Origin: Actinernus sp. WN-2022 | Taxonomy: Eukaryota > Cnidaria > Anthozoa > Actiniaria > Actinernidae | Reading direction: 5' to 3' | Assembly (NCBI GenBank): GCA_030867875.1 | Contig: JAOWCC010001751.1 | Span: forward strand, 24,110,369 to 24,174,368 | DNA length: 64,000 bases | In this document: in pieces, positions 22,555 to 33,682 of the stretch | Numbering within the stretch: the first letter of the stretch is position 1 | Layout: every line of letters starts with the position of its first letter | Made by a program: the position numbers and the translations under genes | Notes under the pieces: model-generated | Database searches by the model: none | What the model was told of the DNA's origin: nothing | Seen by the model: only the letters and a program-made list of their open reading frames with translations

Positions 22555-22972
22555 GAGAATTCACCCACTTAACATGATCATTCCTCATATTCTTAGTGTA
22601 AACATCGTTCTGTTCGTCGAGTGTTTCCTTCCTCTCCCAGGACCAGGTTATGTTCTGTCAGAATATGGAAGGTCTCATCAATGGAGGAAACTGAGAAAAC
22701 CCATCGAAGTCAGCAGAGAAGATGATAGCTCTGACCCGTTAAAAATGAGGGGGTGATTTAGAAACCCTTTTTCAAAGCTATCAAATGCACTGAGACTCCA
22801 TAGAGTTAGGGAACACAAACAAGGGGAAAGACACCAGTAGAGAACAAATTTACCAGCAAATATGTGTTTATTTTCACTGTCTTAATAATCGATATCATTA
22901 ATCAAATTATACCATCAATATTTAGACAATTATAACTTCAAGAATCATCTCTTCTAGTTTCTCTCTTGTTTT

Positions 22973-23560
22973 TTATTTTATTTTCGAGGCCGGACGTTCC
23001 TCGTTCTTCCTCGCCGGTGATCTCAACGCCATGTCCGTTCTTCTTTGCAGGCATCTCATCTTGGTATAGCCTATTTTTTGGCGTGCATCCCCAAAAGAAC
23101 TCGGACCTCCTCTTGCGTAGGGTGTCCACCCTGCTGTTGATCCCTGAGCCCTATCGCGAGACTCGCCTCTGTATTGTTTCTCCACCTTAGTAACGATATC
23201 AAATACTCGCTCGTGATCCTTATCACCAAGTATACGCAAAAGCAGGGTTCGGAACTGTTCCTTTGGGAGATCTATCTTTCCTCTAATGGTCTGGTATGCG
23301 AGACGGTAATACCCTTCCTTTTCATTCTTTGTATCATGGCCTGTATGATACAGCGTCTCCATTGTCTCTATGACCTCGTGTTTACTGAACTTGGTAATTG
23401 AACGCGAGGCGTAGGCCAACATCTTCTTTACAACTGCCTCGACTGTGGCACTCGTTATAGATTCCATACTTTTCTTTAACTTGGCGAGTTCATCTTTCAG
23501 TTTCTGACAAATAATCAAATAGAAAGAGATTCCATCGTTAAACTTTTCACTAATCACCAT
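22973..23560 (-). pseudogene. gag region of the second DIRS-like element
   Basis: About 195 codons are open: a coiled-coil-like segment (LKDELAKLKKSMESI), a helical region (FSKHEVIETMETLYHTG), then GKIDLPKEQFRTLLLRILGD and a basic tail. Position and composition fit retroelement gag. No CCHC knuckle is readable; the tail is probably out of frame. It precedes the RT on the same strand. Confidence 0.6.
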
Positions 23561-23659
23561 GACGATTACTCATCTCCACTAACATGTTTATAGCCTGACT
23601 AGGAATCACATAAGTCATCATACCCCTCGCCTCGGTGAAACCTCACCCTGGAGGACAGT

Positions 23660-24290
23660 CATACCACAATCAAATTAGTCATTTTTTGTCGTTCTCCCTG
23701 CACCCGACAAATGGAAGTATTCCACAAATAACCGACAAAATATTGCCTCAGTGAAACCTCATCCCGGTATACAGTTATATTTCCGCCAAACCTGGCGCCC
23801 ATGTGGTCATCCCACGTGGTCGAGGGAATCATTCCACAAATAACCGGCAAAACATTGTCCCAGTTAGACCTCACCCTGATATACTGTGATATCCCCGCCA
23901 AACTTGGCGCCTTTGTCATCCCACATGGTCGAGGGAATCATTCCACAAATAGCCGGCCAAGTATTTCCCCAGTAAAACCTCACCCCGGTAGACTGTGCTA
24001 TACCCGCGAAACCTGGCGCTTTTGTAGTCCTCCCACGTAGTCGAGGGAATCATCTCACAAATAATCGGCCAAATATTGCCCCGGTGAAACCTCACTCCAG
24101 TATAATGTGATATCCCCGCCAAACCTGGCGCCTTTGTGGTCATCCCACGTGGTCGAAGGAATCATCCCACAAATAACCGGCAAAATATTGCCCCGGTGAA
24201 ACCTCGCCACCATATACTGTGATATCCCCGCCAAACCTGGCGCCCATGTGGTCATCCCACGTGGTTGATGGAATCATTCCACAAATAATG
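23660..24290. repeat. about 112-bp tandem repeat, 5-6 units, within gag region
   Basis: The word TCCACAAATAACCGGCAAAA recurs at about 23721, 23833, 23942, 24054, 24166 and 24278 (spacing 109-112 bp). CCGCCAAACCTGGCGCC and CCCACGTGGTCGAGGGAAT fill the units. It separates the gag start (24532) from the gag body (23560). Confidence 0.9.
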
Positions 24291-24299
24291 TACAATTTA

Positions 24300-24532
24300 A
24301 GTTTGGTATCTTTACAGTCAGCGTGCACCCAAAATAACAAAATCTCAAGTTCACCTTGGCCTGCCTGTTCGCGAGGAGCCGCTTGTCCACCTTGATCTGC
24401 TCGTTCACCTTCAGCTGCTTGTTCAACTTCAACTGCCTGTTCGACTACTTGAATTGGTTGTGCCTCCGGGGCTGCTTGACGAGGGTTTTCTGGTTCTGGA
24501 GCAGCATGAGCCGGATATTGAACTTCTGCCAT
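24300..24532 (-). pseudogene. gag N-terminal segment of the second DIRS-like element
   Basis: ATG at 24530-24532 starts an Ala/Glu/Gln-rich sequence (MAEVQYPAHAAPEPENPRQ, then QAVEVEQAAEGERADQGG) that runs into the 112-bp array. Low-complexity acidic starts of this kind are common in DIRS gag. Inference only. Confidence 0.5.
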
Positions 24533-24573
24533 GGCTGAATACGTGTGGGTCGTAGGAAAAAAACAAAACCAAA

Positions 24574-24985
24574 GTTCCCTTTCTCCTCACTCCGCCAGGG
24601 TAAGAAAACTGGTAATAAGTTCATGTCCTAGATACACCAATATGTTACTGACGTTCTATGACCGAAACATAATAGAACGTAATTAACCTATTGTTGTATC
24701 TAGGACATGAACTTATTACCAGAAAACTGAGCAAGAGAGCGAGCATGCTGCTTGCATTCAGTATTTATACTTGCCTATTTCGTAATACACGTGCAAATGC
24801 GCAAAATATACATGCAGTTATTTGGTGTTTATAGCCTAAATTCATCCGTGCATATCATTACGAGTGTTATGAATAGTGCATTGTTGTAGTTTCGCGTTTT
24901 GCGCCTTCTCTCTGGTATTTATGAATAACCCTGCGTACATGCGTCTGTATAGTCATTGCATTCAGCGGTAATTTTCGAATACGAA
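24574..24985 (+). repeat. terminal repeat of the second DIRS-like element (right copy)
   Basis: 24574-24877 repeats 20798-20983 directly, interrupted by a MITE. 24925-24985 is the inverted match to 19434-19493. Together they delimit an element of about 5.5 kb (4.4 kb without the nested LINE). Confidence 0.8.
24611..24720. mobile_element. 110-bp MITE with 8-bp target duplication
   Basis: The arms start GGTAATAAGTTCATGTCC on both strands and pair for about 50 bp. The direct repeat AGAAAACT flanks it (24603-24610 and 24721-24728). The homologous repeat at 20798 has the single uninterrupted AGAAAACTGAGC, which proves the insertion. The 8-bp duplication suggests hAT-type mobilisation, although the end is not the usual CAGGG. 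Confidence 0.95.
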
Positions 24986-25863
24986 ACTAGACTATTGTTT
25001 GACGAGCAATGAGTAGTACCTTTCTACTCAGTTGTAATCCTAGAATAAAGAGACACCTTTTACCAACTTCAAGAGAACGAAAATTATCGGTTAAAATTTA
25101 ATCCAGGATTAAAGCTAATAGGGGTTTACAAGTTGGGTTCGAGGAGATTACGCCAGCAATCTAAAGTTAGATAGGAGTGTAAAATCGAAGTGTTCCTGTC
25201 AATAGCTTGGAATATTGTAAAAGCTTTGCTGAATTTGTCATATATGGAAAATATGACATTACTGATATAAGTTAAATACCGAGAACGGTCCTCGTACACC
25301 CTTGAAGTTATAATGAGCAATTGAATTCAATTCATCATCCCCTGACTCCTCCCTACTGAATATCAAATCCCTCGCTGGGCTTTTAACTACTTGATTATTG
25401 AACAGGAATTTATGTTAACTAAAACCTTATAAATAACAGAAAACCACGTAAATCATAATGTAATTTGATTTATTCATTTTTTTCCATTTAACATTCGCGC
25501 AATAAGTATATGTTCTGCCATGAACCCATAACTAGGAGCGTCCATATCTCCTATATTTTCAGCTGTCACAGCGTTTTCATAAGTTGGGTTATTTTTAGAT
25601 GCCTCATTAGCTACTTTTGTTATACCAACAACATCGGGTTGCTACACTTTTGTGATTTTATTCCACTGATTAGGAATTATTGCAACCCAAGCCGGAATAG
25701 CGGGAAACCGTTCTAAACATAACCTAACGCTTAGACATAGGCCTAGTATGCGGGATGGATGCTCCTAGTTATGGGCTCCTGGTTCTGCCTTATAAGCGAG
25801 TTCCTTCCCTTATGCTGACTAACCAGTAGTTATCAATTTAGTTATATAGGTACACTTTTAATG
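24986..25863. other. 3' flank of chitinase; no gene seen
   Basis: Inverted words CCCATAACTAGGAGC (about 25523) and GCTCCTAGTTATGGG (about 25760) suggest a small TIR element. On the minus strand AATAAA at 25657-25662 is a candidate polyadenylation signal, about 200 bp past the chitinase stop. Confidence 0.45.
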
Positions 25864-27291
25864 TTACATGCATGTGCAGTGGCTGGGAGGACAGTTTCCA
25901 AGAGCACAGTTATTTGTACACCAGGTATCCATGTGGGGGCCATCGAACGGAGGCACCCCCACGCAGTTTCCTCCCGGACCTACCGTTGGCGGCGGAGGAG
26001 GAGGAGGTCTTGCAGTTGGAGGAGGAGGGGGAGGAGGACCCTGGGTTGGGACAGGTGGTCCACCGGTAGGTCCCATTGTTGGCGGGGGTGGGGGTACTCC
26101 AGTAGGAGGTGGTGGAGGTGTATATCCACCCAGATACCTCTTCACAGCATTCATCAGCGGATACTTGCCCTTGCCACAGAAGGTCCCCTTGAAATCATCC
26201 AACGGAAGCGCCCAAAACATAGCCCCTGCCAAACCTTTCTTTTTAATAACTTGCTCGACCTTTAAAGACAAGCTGTACTCGTCATCAAATCCAACCCAGT
26301 TAGTACTCCAACCGTTACCATAGTGACCATAGGGAGCCTTCACTGCGCTGTCTTGAGATTGAGTAATCTTTAGCGGCAACTTGCAGATTTCGTAATACGA
26401 CAGGAAACCTGCCTCGCGGGTGAACTGACCTTTCTGTGGGTTACCGCGAGCTGGAGCACCAAGACCAGTTTGGTCAGCCTTTTCCAGTTTAAAGGCTCGT
26501 CCGTACGTGCCAAGACCAAGGGCGATTTTATTTGCTGGGGCACCCTTATCGATCCAGTACTGGGCAGCAAAGGTCACTGTTAGAATGTCACCAGGGGGGC
26601 CAACGAGAGCGGTGTGGTGACCAGTTTCTGAGTCCCACTTGCCATGTAGATCGTAGGCCATCAGGTTAATCAAGTCGAGAATCTTGCCGATCTTTTCCAC
26701 TTCGTATGCCTTGTCGATGGTGTTCTTTCCTGCGGACACGGCCGCGGTAAGAAGCAATCGAGGTTTTCCCGTCTCTGCACTTTCCTTAATAAAAGCATCC
26801 ATTAACTCCTGGCAGAGGACCGTGAACCTCTGTTTGTCTGATGGAGGGGAACCACCACGTGTTCCGGGGTACTCCCAGTCGAGGTCAAGACCATCGAATC
26901 CCCACTTTCGAAGCATTGCTATCGTTGAGTCGATGAATACCTTCCTGGTTGATGCAGTCTTCACCATCCTTGAAAATGGACTGTTGGCGTTCTCGTGATT
27001 CCATCCACCAACTGCAAGCAGGGTCTTCAAACTTGGATTTTTCATCTTGAGGGCGTTAAACCTCGGGTACAGCTTATCGTCATTCCACTCGAACATTGCC
27101 AGTTTGTTGTTTGGGGCGATCTTTGCGAAGGAGTACATCAGATGAGTACAGAGCTCCGGTGGGATATCCTCAGGCCAAAATTTTCCTTGACCTGGGCGAT
27201 ACTGTGACCAGTTGGTGTGATAACACACACGGACATAGTTGCCCGCGGCGTACGAGACGAAACCCAAGAGGAGAACTGTCAGTAACTGCAT
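25864..27291 (-). CDS. secreted GH18 chitinase with Pro-rich linker and Cys-rich tail
   Basis: Single-exon gene of 475 codons. The ATG at 27289-27291 is preferred: the frame extends 12 codons further up, but only to a GTG. The protein starts with a signal peptide (about residues 1-17, hydrophobic [15 protein letters not shown]). The GH18 barrel (about 19-385) has LLAVGGWN, the catalytic DGLDLDWE at 133-140 with the acid Glu140 intact, NLMAYDLHG, and [12 protein letters not shown] near the end. A Pro/Gly-rich linker (about 391-440) leads to a six-cysteine tail (C443, C458, C462, C467, C472, C474) with [15 protein letters not shown], probably a small disulfide domain that may bind chitin. It should hydrolyse beta-1,4 GlcNAc polymers outside the cell, for defence, feeding or matrix turnover. 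The lack of introns is unusual for an animal chitinase and could mean retroposition or horizontal origin. It is not a catalytically dead chitinase-like protein. Confidence 0.93.
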   Translation of the reverse strand: MQLLTVLLLGFVSYAAGNYVRVCYHTNWSQYRPGQGKFWPEDIPPELCTHLMYSFAKIAPNNKLAMFEWNDDKLYPRFNALKMKNPSLKTLLAVGGWNHENANSPFSRMVKTASTRKVFIDSTIAMLRKWGFDGLDLDWEYPGTRGGSPPSDKQRFTVLCQELMDAFIKESAETGKPRLLLTAAVSAGKNTIDKAYEVEKIGKILDLINLMAYDLHGKWDSETGHHTALVGPPGDILTVTFAAQYWIDKGAPANKIALGLGTYGRAFKLEKADQTGLGAPARGNPQKGQFTREAGFLSYYEICKLPLKITQSQDSAVKAPYGHYGNGWSTNWVGFDDEYSLSLKVEQVIKKKGLAGAMFWALPLDDFKGTFCGKGKYPLMNAVKRYLGGYTPPPPPTGVPPPPPTMGPTGGPPVPTQGPPPPPPPTARPPPPPPPTVGPGGNCVGVPPFDGPHMDTWCTNNCALGNCPPSHCTCM

Positions 27292-27342
27292 GCCTCCAAG
27301 TGTCCCTGCTAGCTGAAGTGATTTCACAAGAGCTGCTAGCTA

Positions 27343-27351
27343 GTATATATA
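27343..27351 (-). promoter_or_regulatory. TATA-like box for the chitinase
   Basis: On the minus strand TATATATAC lies about 52-60 bp before the chosen ATG. Initiation some 25-30 bp downstream would fall between this box and the ATG at 27291, which supports that start and leaves a very short leader. Confidence 0.5.
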
Positions 27352-30300
27352 TTCAGCACAGATTCTCCAGCTACGTTGCAGCTGCACAAATCTCTTAAAG
27401 TTTCATCCAATAACAATGCGTCACCTCTCCAGTTGGTTCAAACTTTGAATAATAATCTTGTTTGAATACCGCCATTTATTTGTTCTTTCCTGCGAACCCG
27501 GTTGTGTCCTGGGAAACACCTGGCTCTTGAATAAACCCAGAACATTATACGTAATACAAATAAATGTATCTCTTGTCGTAAAGGTTTAATTGAAAGCGTT
27601 GTACTTTGCTTGATTCACGGTTATCAACATTGTGAAGGCTTTGTAACGCGTACGTTAAAGTTTTTGTACACACAATTCCTGTTTTGCCACACGGTGCTTT
27701 AACCACTATTCGGGCATAGCCCATGTAGTAATGTGCTTTGTTCTTAAACCTGCAGCAGTGGTACCACTCATGTTATGACAGGCGTCATGTCAAATACGTT
27801 AGTTTAAAATAAACATGCTCCTCCTGTTGTAGAATACTATACCAATCTTGGTTATGCTTTTCGATCGTTTTCTTGCTGGAAAGTAGTCCAATATTCCTAC
27901 TTAACTTAGTCAATTACAATTTTTATGTTAGCTTTCTTCTTGTTCTATGTATTTGAGTATCGTTTTATCTTACTTATTTTTCACCTGGCTCGGTTTTCTT
28001 TGTTCTTTTCGGGGGCCAATATATCTCTAAACTCCCGCCCATTTCCAAAGGAGTAGGGAATGTTGCAACATATTCCCCTCGACATATCATCCACGCACTT
28101 TCCTAGTAAATGTACGTATCAAAAATTACTTCGCTACAAGAAGGTAGTGGATATCTTACGAGGCTTTCCGACAGGTTCGTAAAAAGCTTGTAACTTTTGG
28201 CAAGTTCTCTAGAAACCAGCTGTTTTGCTGGTTCAATTCAATTGAAAAACCGTCAATCAACAGCCGTCTTTAGCCAACCTGTCATTGGGGATAAAACGTA
28301 CTTGTCCAAATATTTGTACTGCAATTTCACCTCTGTTTCTGCCCTCAATCCCTTTTAAGTAATGATTCAGCTAAGAACTATCGCAGAAGCCATTGTTCTG
28401 CGGCAATGAGCCTCCCTCACATAGGATTCTCGTGTATTTTAAAATATAGATAAACTGGGCGATATATAGGGATAAGTATTCTGAAACAAAATTTGTAGAA
28501 AGTGCTTCTTTCATTTCAATGAGGAAATCCTTTTCCAACCAATAGGAATTGCCGAACACAAAAGCTACGAAAGTGGCACATAAGGTTCCTCACATACGAT
28601 TTCCTTTATAAACGACATGGAACCACCATGTAAATCACTTCATCAAACTTTAATAAAATCATTTAAAAAAATTATACTTCTCTCTTACTTTTTGGACGAA
28701 CCAATCAAATCAAGAGTTTTAACAATACAAAATTAACACCTCACTGCATTCCTTTGCCATTGATGCTATCGTTCTTACATGAACCATTACTTAACATATT
28801 TATCTTGAAACGGTGTGTGTTCCAGTTAGAAATGGGTAAACTAAAAATACTCATAAAATGGCCCTTAACGGGGAGTTTTCAAGGGGATGTTGCTGCTTTT
28901 AATCTAACACGCTGTTTATATTATAGGAACACTCCTTGAACACTAAAAGAACATATTTAATGATCAAATTACGATTCGTTTCATAATCAGCAACCTTTTC
29001 TAGACCGGCACCAAAGAAATTTTAAACACTGCACGATGTTTTCCAGATGATTTTGGTAACTATTTCCACTTATCCGTATCTCAACACATTTTCCAATACT
29101 ATGGCTCAACAAATTAAGTTACATTTAACTAACATGGACCCACTATTTCTAACTATGTCCGTTGATTTGAATGTTTGTCAGGTTTGGGCCGATCAAATGA
29201 AAAGTGTTTTTAAATAGTTGGCATAACTAGGCCCTTCAGGTTGGTGCGTTAATCGAGTATCCCCATTGATGCTTTCAATACAAAGACAGTCTGTGGTGTG
29301 TATATAATTTGTTCTTAATAGACCGAGTAAGCTTTTTCGAGCGATTTCAAGCTTATAAGAGTTTGATTTCATGGACTCCCCACATATACATAGCGGCAAA
29401 ACTGTTTCCAATTGATTAAAGCAGTACAGGGTTATCAACCTTACAAAGTTCTCTATCACTGTGCTCTTTTTCCAGCAACATTTTTGCAACAACATGAGAT
29501 GTAAACTAATATTTTGCCAAGTGTAACATCTCATTTCCGCAGTTTTGTGTTTTGTACACGAGGTCTACTTTTCGCTAGCCTGCGTCGCATCCGATCGAGA
29601 GTTACTGACACAGTATATTTCCAACAACTGCACAGTTTCTCGTTTTCTGATTGGCCGATTGCCATTGGAAATAGGAAGACATACCACGGTAGATTACGTG
29701 ATCGCTCGCACAAGAAACGTGCGCTATAGAACGACTCCCACCCCCCCCCCCCCCCCCTCCCCCAATTTTCCTTGTCTTGTCGCTGCTTACTTCACTATTG
29801 TTAGTCTGTTATTGTAAAAAAACAAATTTACGATAGTTTACTGTGGTATGTCCTCTTATTTACCACGTTTTGCGTCTACTCATCGCATGGTAAAAATATG
29901 CTGTGGATTGACTCGACTAGCGCCTCGGGTAAACTATCGTAAATTTATTAACTATCTCCGTTTCGCAGCTCCAGTGATACGATCTTTAACTATTGCAATA
30001 CAATACTTTTATTTCACACTTTTTTTAGATTTTACAATTTCACTGTTAAATTCAGGACAAATTACGTATATGTTGTATAATAAATAATAATTTACTAGAA
30101 GTGTCTAGAGGCTAAACGCAAGGTTTTCTAGTTAGCCACTAGCCTATATTTGTTACATTTTTAGTGTGTAGCAATCTAAGACTAGTAAACAAACAAGGGG
30201 GGGGGGGAGGGGAGACGAAAAGTGAATATGATACAGAAGTAGGTTTGAGCATTGCTTTCTGTTTTAAACTGCTCTGTTAATAAGAACAGTTTCACTTTTT

Positions 30301-30828
30301 CAGAAAAAGAGGAAACATTTTGTTCTTTTAGAGAATCTGGAAGTTATTGCCAAGAATCGTTTGCCATATAAGATACTGTAATAGTTTGTTTGCCAGTGTT
30401 TGTTCTAACAGACGATTTATACAGATTTTTTTAGAAGCGTATCTGGTGTATGAATGTACATCACTTGCGTAGCGAAGATAATTTTTAAATGGGAGTGGTA
30501 ATTGATTTTATGCCATAAATGGCATAAAGAACTTGCAAGGCAAGTTGCTAAGACGGGCATTTCACAGAGTAAGAGTGTTTCAGTTTCTCAAATGCTAGCA
30601 GATAAACTTCAAACTTTGACCACAAGCTCATGACATGTCTTTGTACTGTTTACACACAATTGGTAAGGCGTTGAGCTTGAAGATCAACAATATGTCATTG
30701 CAGCTTGTAAAAGAACACACTTCTCCTAAACCAGTGACATGCAAGCTGAATTAACTGAACTAGTTGTTCTTTGTTTCATAGGATCGAGTTCTTCGTTTGA
30801 AAAGATTAAAATGCTTCAAGTGACGATA
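27352..30828. other. intergenic; no gene seen
   Basis: It should hold the chitinase upstream region. Notable are a run of about 20 C with one T (29741-29763), a G run (30197-30212), and an inverted pair AATTTACGATAGTTTA / TAAACTATCGTAAATTT at 29825-29948 (hairpin of about 120 bp). The short frames show no family motif. Confidence 0.45.
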
Positions 30829-31150
30829 AGTAGTATAGGAAGTGGGGGTTCTGGGTTTATAGTGAGAACACTTTGCCAAAAATACCACATTTTTACAGTA
30901 CCCACAATTCTTTTTGTCGATCCTTGTGTTTCGGCATGAAGTAGACTTTGGAAGACAAGGCAGCAAAGTTGGGGTAGCCAGGGCCACGAAGTAGTCTTTG
31001 GAAGACAAGGCAGCGAAGTTGTGGAAATTGTGGAAATGGTGTGGAAATTGTGGAAAACGAATGTGGAAATTGCGGGGAAAATATGTAGAGAATTGCAACA
31101 ATATATAGAAAATTGTGGCGAACAGGTAGGAACACCTATTAATTAGAGAA

Positions 31151-32041
31151 ATGGGAACACAAGTATATATCGGTAGGAATACATCTGTCGAGAGAAGAAC
31201 CATGCCAGGAAAAAGCAAAATTCCACCCTCGGCCTACGGGGAGATACGAATGGGCAAGCTAGGATTCCGAGAGGCTAGGAGGAGCTACGGGATTGGACAC
31301 GCACGATACAAAAAGATCCAGCAAGGAGAGGAGGCTCCCCCTTCTATCGTGCCCCCTCCCATTTCCTTCCGGAGGCTCGAGCAGGACACCAGTGGCGAGA
31401 TTCTCGACGATCTCCAAAGCGTGCAACAAGCCCGCCCGGACCTATTCCTATCCCACGAAGAATACAAGCTTTTGGCGGGGGCGAAAGATGCAAAGCAGTC
31501 CTACACTTTTGCCCATCTACGAGATTTCCCTCGACAGCTTCGCGAGCTCTATAGGCTACAGTACCACTATTTCCTAGCCTCTGGGTATGTACAGGACATC
31601 GTGGATATGCGAGTCCACGAAAGCGGTAGGGCCGGCTTCGTATCCTTCGAACGGCTTCTACTACCAGAAAGCTACGAACGGTTTCTACAACCAGGATTCT
31701 ACGAGCGGCAGCCCCTCGAGCAACTGCCCAGCCCCGCGAATTCGCTGGAACTGGATGGCGGTGCACAGACATCGGCAGTCGAGCCCCTCGATACTACTTG
31801 CCGCTGCGGATCCAAAAACCATAGAACCCATAGCAAAGTGTGTATACTCGAAAGGCAAAGCATACGAGAGACCGGAGACTCGCATACTACACCTGCGCGA
31901 GAAACACCCAGTTTGGATCCGGAGGAGCAGCAAGAGACCGAGGAGGCGCAAACTGCGCTTGCGCGCGATATCGACGCCACAGAGGAGCAAGAGGACCTGT
32001 TGCAGCTGCCAAAACGGATTCTGGCCAACAAAGCAGTGTGA
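31151..32041 (+). pseudogene. element ORF, copy A, stopped early
   Basis: The 296-residue frame is the same as the first 296 residues of the copy B protein apart from a handful of substitutions (S/N, S/P, T/A, L/S). Codon 297 is TGA here and TGG in copy B, and a second stop (TAG for TAC) follows 44 codons on, so this copy has lost the last 70 residues. The cysteine-histidine cluster CRCGSKNHRTHSKVC (residues 217-231) is kept. Function unknown. Confidence 0.75.
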
Positions 32042-32394
32042 AACATCGAAAACAAAGACGATATATGTTTGTACTGGTCTGTTCGAACGGCCACGAAATT
32101 GCGAAACCTCCAGGCGGCATGTCTGTGTGGCAAAGGAGACGATTGTATCTGGCAACGGATATAGGCTACGCGAGTCGCAAAAACAAGAGCAAAAAGAAGT
32201 AGGAAGGCACCAAAAGCAAAGCAACAAACCAAAAGCAAAGCAACAAAGCAACGAACCAAAAGCAAAGCAAAGCAAAGCAACAGGAAAAAGCAGAGCTACG
32301 AACATATTGCAAAGCTCCGAACATATTGCAAAGCTACAAACATATTGCAAAGCTACGAACCATATTGCAAAGAGCAAATGCAATCCAAAGAAGA

Positions 32395-33030
32395 AGAAAT
32401 ATTCGAGCATACAGGCCACCATGGACAAACGCAAAACGAATGCAATCCAAAGAAACATACAAGCATGCAGGCCACCAGCGACAAAAGAAGACAAAATGCA
32501 ATCCATAGGCAGCAACATCCAAGCATGCAGACCACCATGGACAAAAGCAGACAAAATGCAATCTATAGGAAGCAACATACGAGCATGCAACCACCATGGA
32601 CAAACGATTGATTGCAATCCACAGAAGAAACATACGAGCATGCAGACAAATGCAATCCATAGCAGAAACATTCCAGCATGCAGACCACCAGCGACAAACG
32701 CACAGACAAATGCAATCCATGGCAGACCACCAGCGACAAACGCACAGACAAATGCAATCCATGGCAGACCACCAGCGACAAACGCACAGACAAATGCAAT
32801 CCATGGCAGACCACCAGCGACAAACGCACAGACAAATGCAATCCATGGCAGACCACCAGCGACAAACGCACAGACAAATGCAATCCATGGCAGACCACCA
32901 GCGACAAACGCACAGACAAATGCAATCCATGGCAGACCACCAGCGACAAACGCACAGACAAATGCAATCCATGGCAGACCACCACAAACAAACGCACAGA
33001 CAAATGCAATCCATGGCAGTACTATCCAAG
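32395..33030. repeat. minisatellite: 60-bp units grading into 42-bp units (copy A)
   Basis: At 32395-32660 the period is about 60 bp (CATGCAGGCCACCA...GACAAA...ATGCAATCCA). From about 32690 to 33010 there are about 7 units of exactly 42 bp (ACCACCAGCGACAAACGCAC...ATGCAATCCATGGCAG). The 42-bp unit equals the 60-bp unit without its AGAAACATACAAGCATG-type segment. Both lengths are multiples of three, so most frames stay open across the array without being genes. Confidence 0.9.
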
Positions 33031-33682
33031 ACTAGCCAGACGCTGGAATGCTAGACTATCTGGCCAAGGCAACACAAGGCCATCCTCGTTGCACAACGAA
33101 GGAGTCTCGTCGTCGTCGTCTCGAACAAGAAACAATGGTCCAAGAGCAAGAGCACAACACAGAGCTTTCCCCACACTTTCTACTCCAACATCCTCCACTC
33201 CAACGCAGCACAACGCTCCTTTCCCTTTTTTCGGCAAGGCGAGGTATTCCTCCAAAGTCGTCGCGGCTGCACCCGAAGACACCGCTATTGCCATAGCATC
33301 CCTCCAGGCCTGTATTGGATAGAACGATGGCCACTTTCCCCAAGTACCACACACTCGTAGCATAGCCACTTTTCTGTATACCTATACCTATACTCTGCAG
33401 ATAGGAGATTTCCCCAAGAACTGTATACTCCGTATACCCTATACATAGGAGAGCTCCAATTGCACATTCCTACTAGGGAATCCAACCAAAGATCCCGACC
33501 AATAGGAAGAAAACAAAAGGAAGCGCAATCGCAAGGCCTTGGCCATGAAGTAGACTTTGGAAGAATTTTGGAACAACAACGATGCTTGGCCACGAAGTAG
33601 ACATTGGAAGAATTTTGGAACATTAGCAATGCTCGGCTACGAAGTAGTCTTTGGAAGAATTTTGGAACGACAGCAATGCTCG

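Larger units (their letters stand above)
30829..33682 (+). mobile_element. unrecognised element, copy A
   Basis: It matches copy B (46133-48937) in reverse over its whole length at very high identity. Order: unique 5' end (AGTAGTATAGGAAGTGGGGG), short repeats around GAAGTAGTCTTTGGAAGACA, a long ORF (31151 on), a Lys/Gln-coding AAAGCAAAGC tract, minisatellites of about 60 and 42 bp, a 300-bp unique block, and tandem units of about 46 bp (GAAGTAGACTTTGGAAGAAT...). The motif AGTCTTTGGAAGA occurs at both ends. There is no transposase, RT or integrase that I can recognise. Confidence 0.8.

Noticed and set aside
25868..26323. Gly-rich plus-strand frames opposite the chitinase linker
   Set aside because: They are the antisense of the proline-coding linker and mirror its composition.
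27291..27327. Chitinase start 12 codons upstream
   Set aside because: The upstream codon is GTG, and the TATA-like box would place transcription initiation close to or after it.
32334..33029. Long Cys/Trp-rich and Gln/Thr-rich frames on both strands of the minisatellites (also 45236-46439 and 46590-47340)
   Set aside because: Period lengths of 42 and 60 are multiples of three and the unit has no stop in most frames, so every frame looks open. They change frame between the element copies and have no conserved start.
33022..33369. Antisense frame of 115 codons in both copies of the unknown element (also 46543-46893)
   Set aside because: It is kept in both copies, but the copies are almost identical throughout, so conservation says nothing. 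It starts at GTG and has an in-frame microsatellite change.
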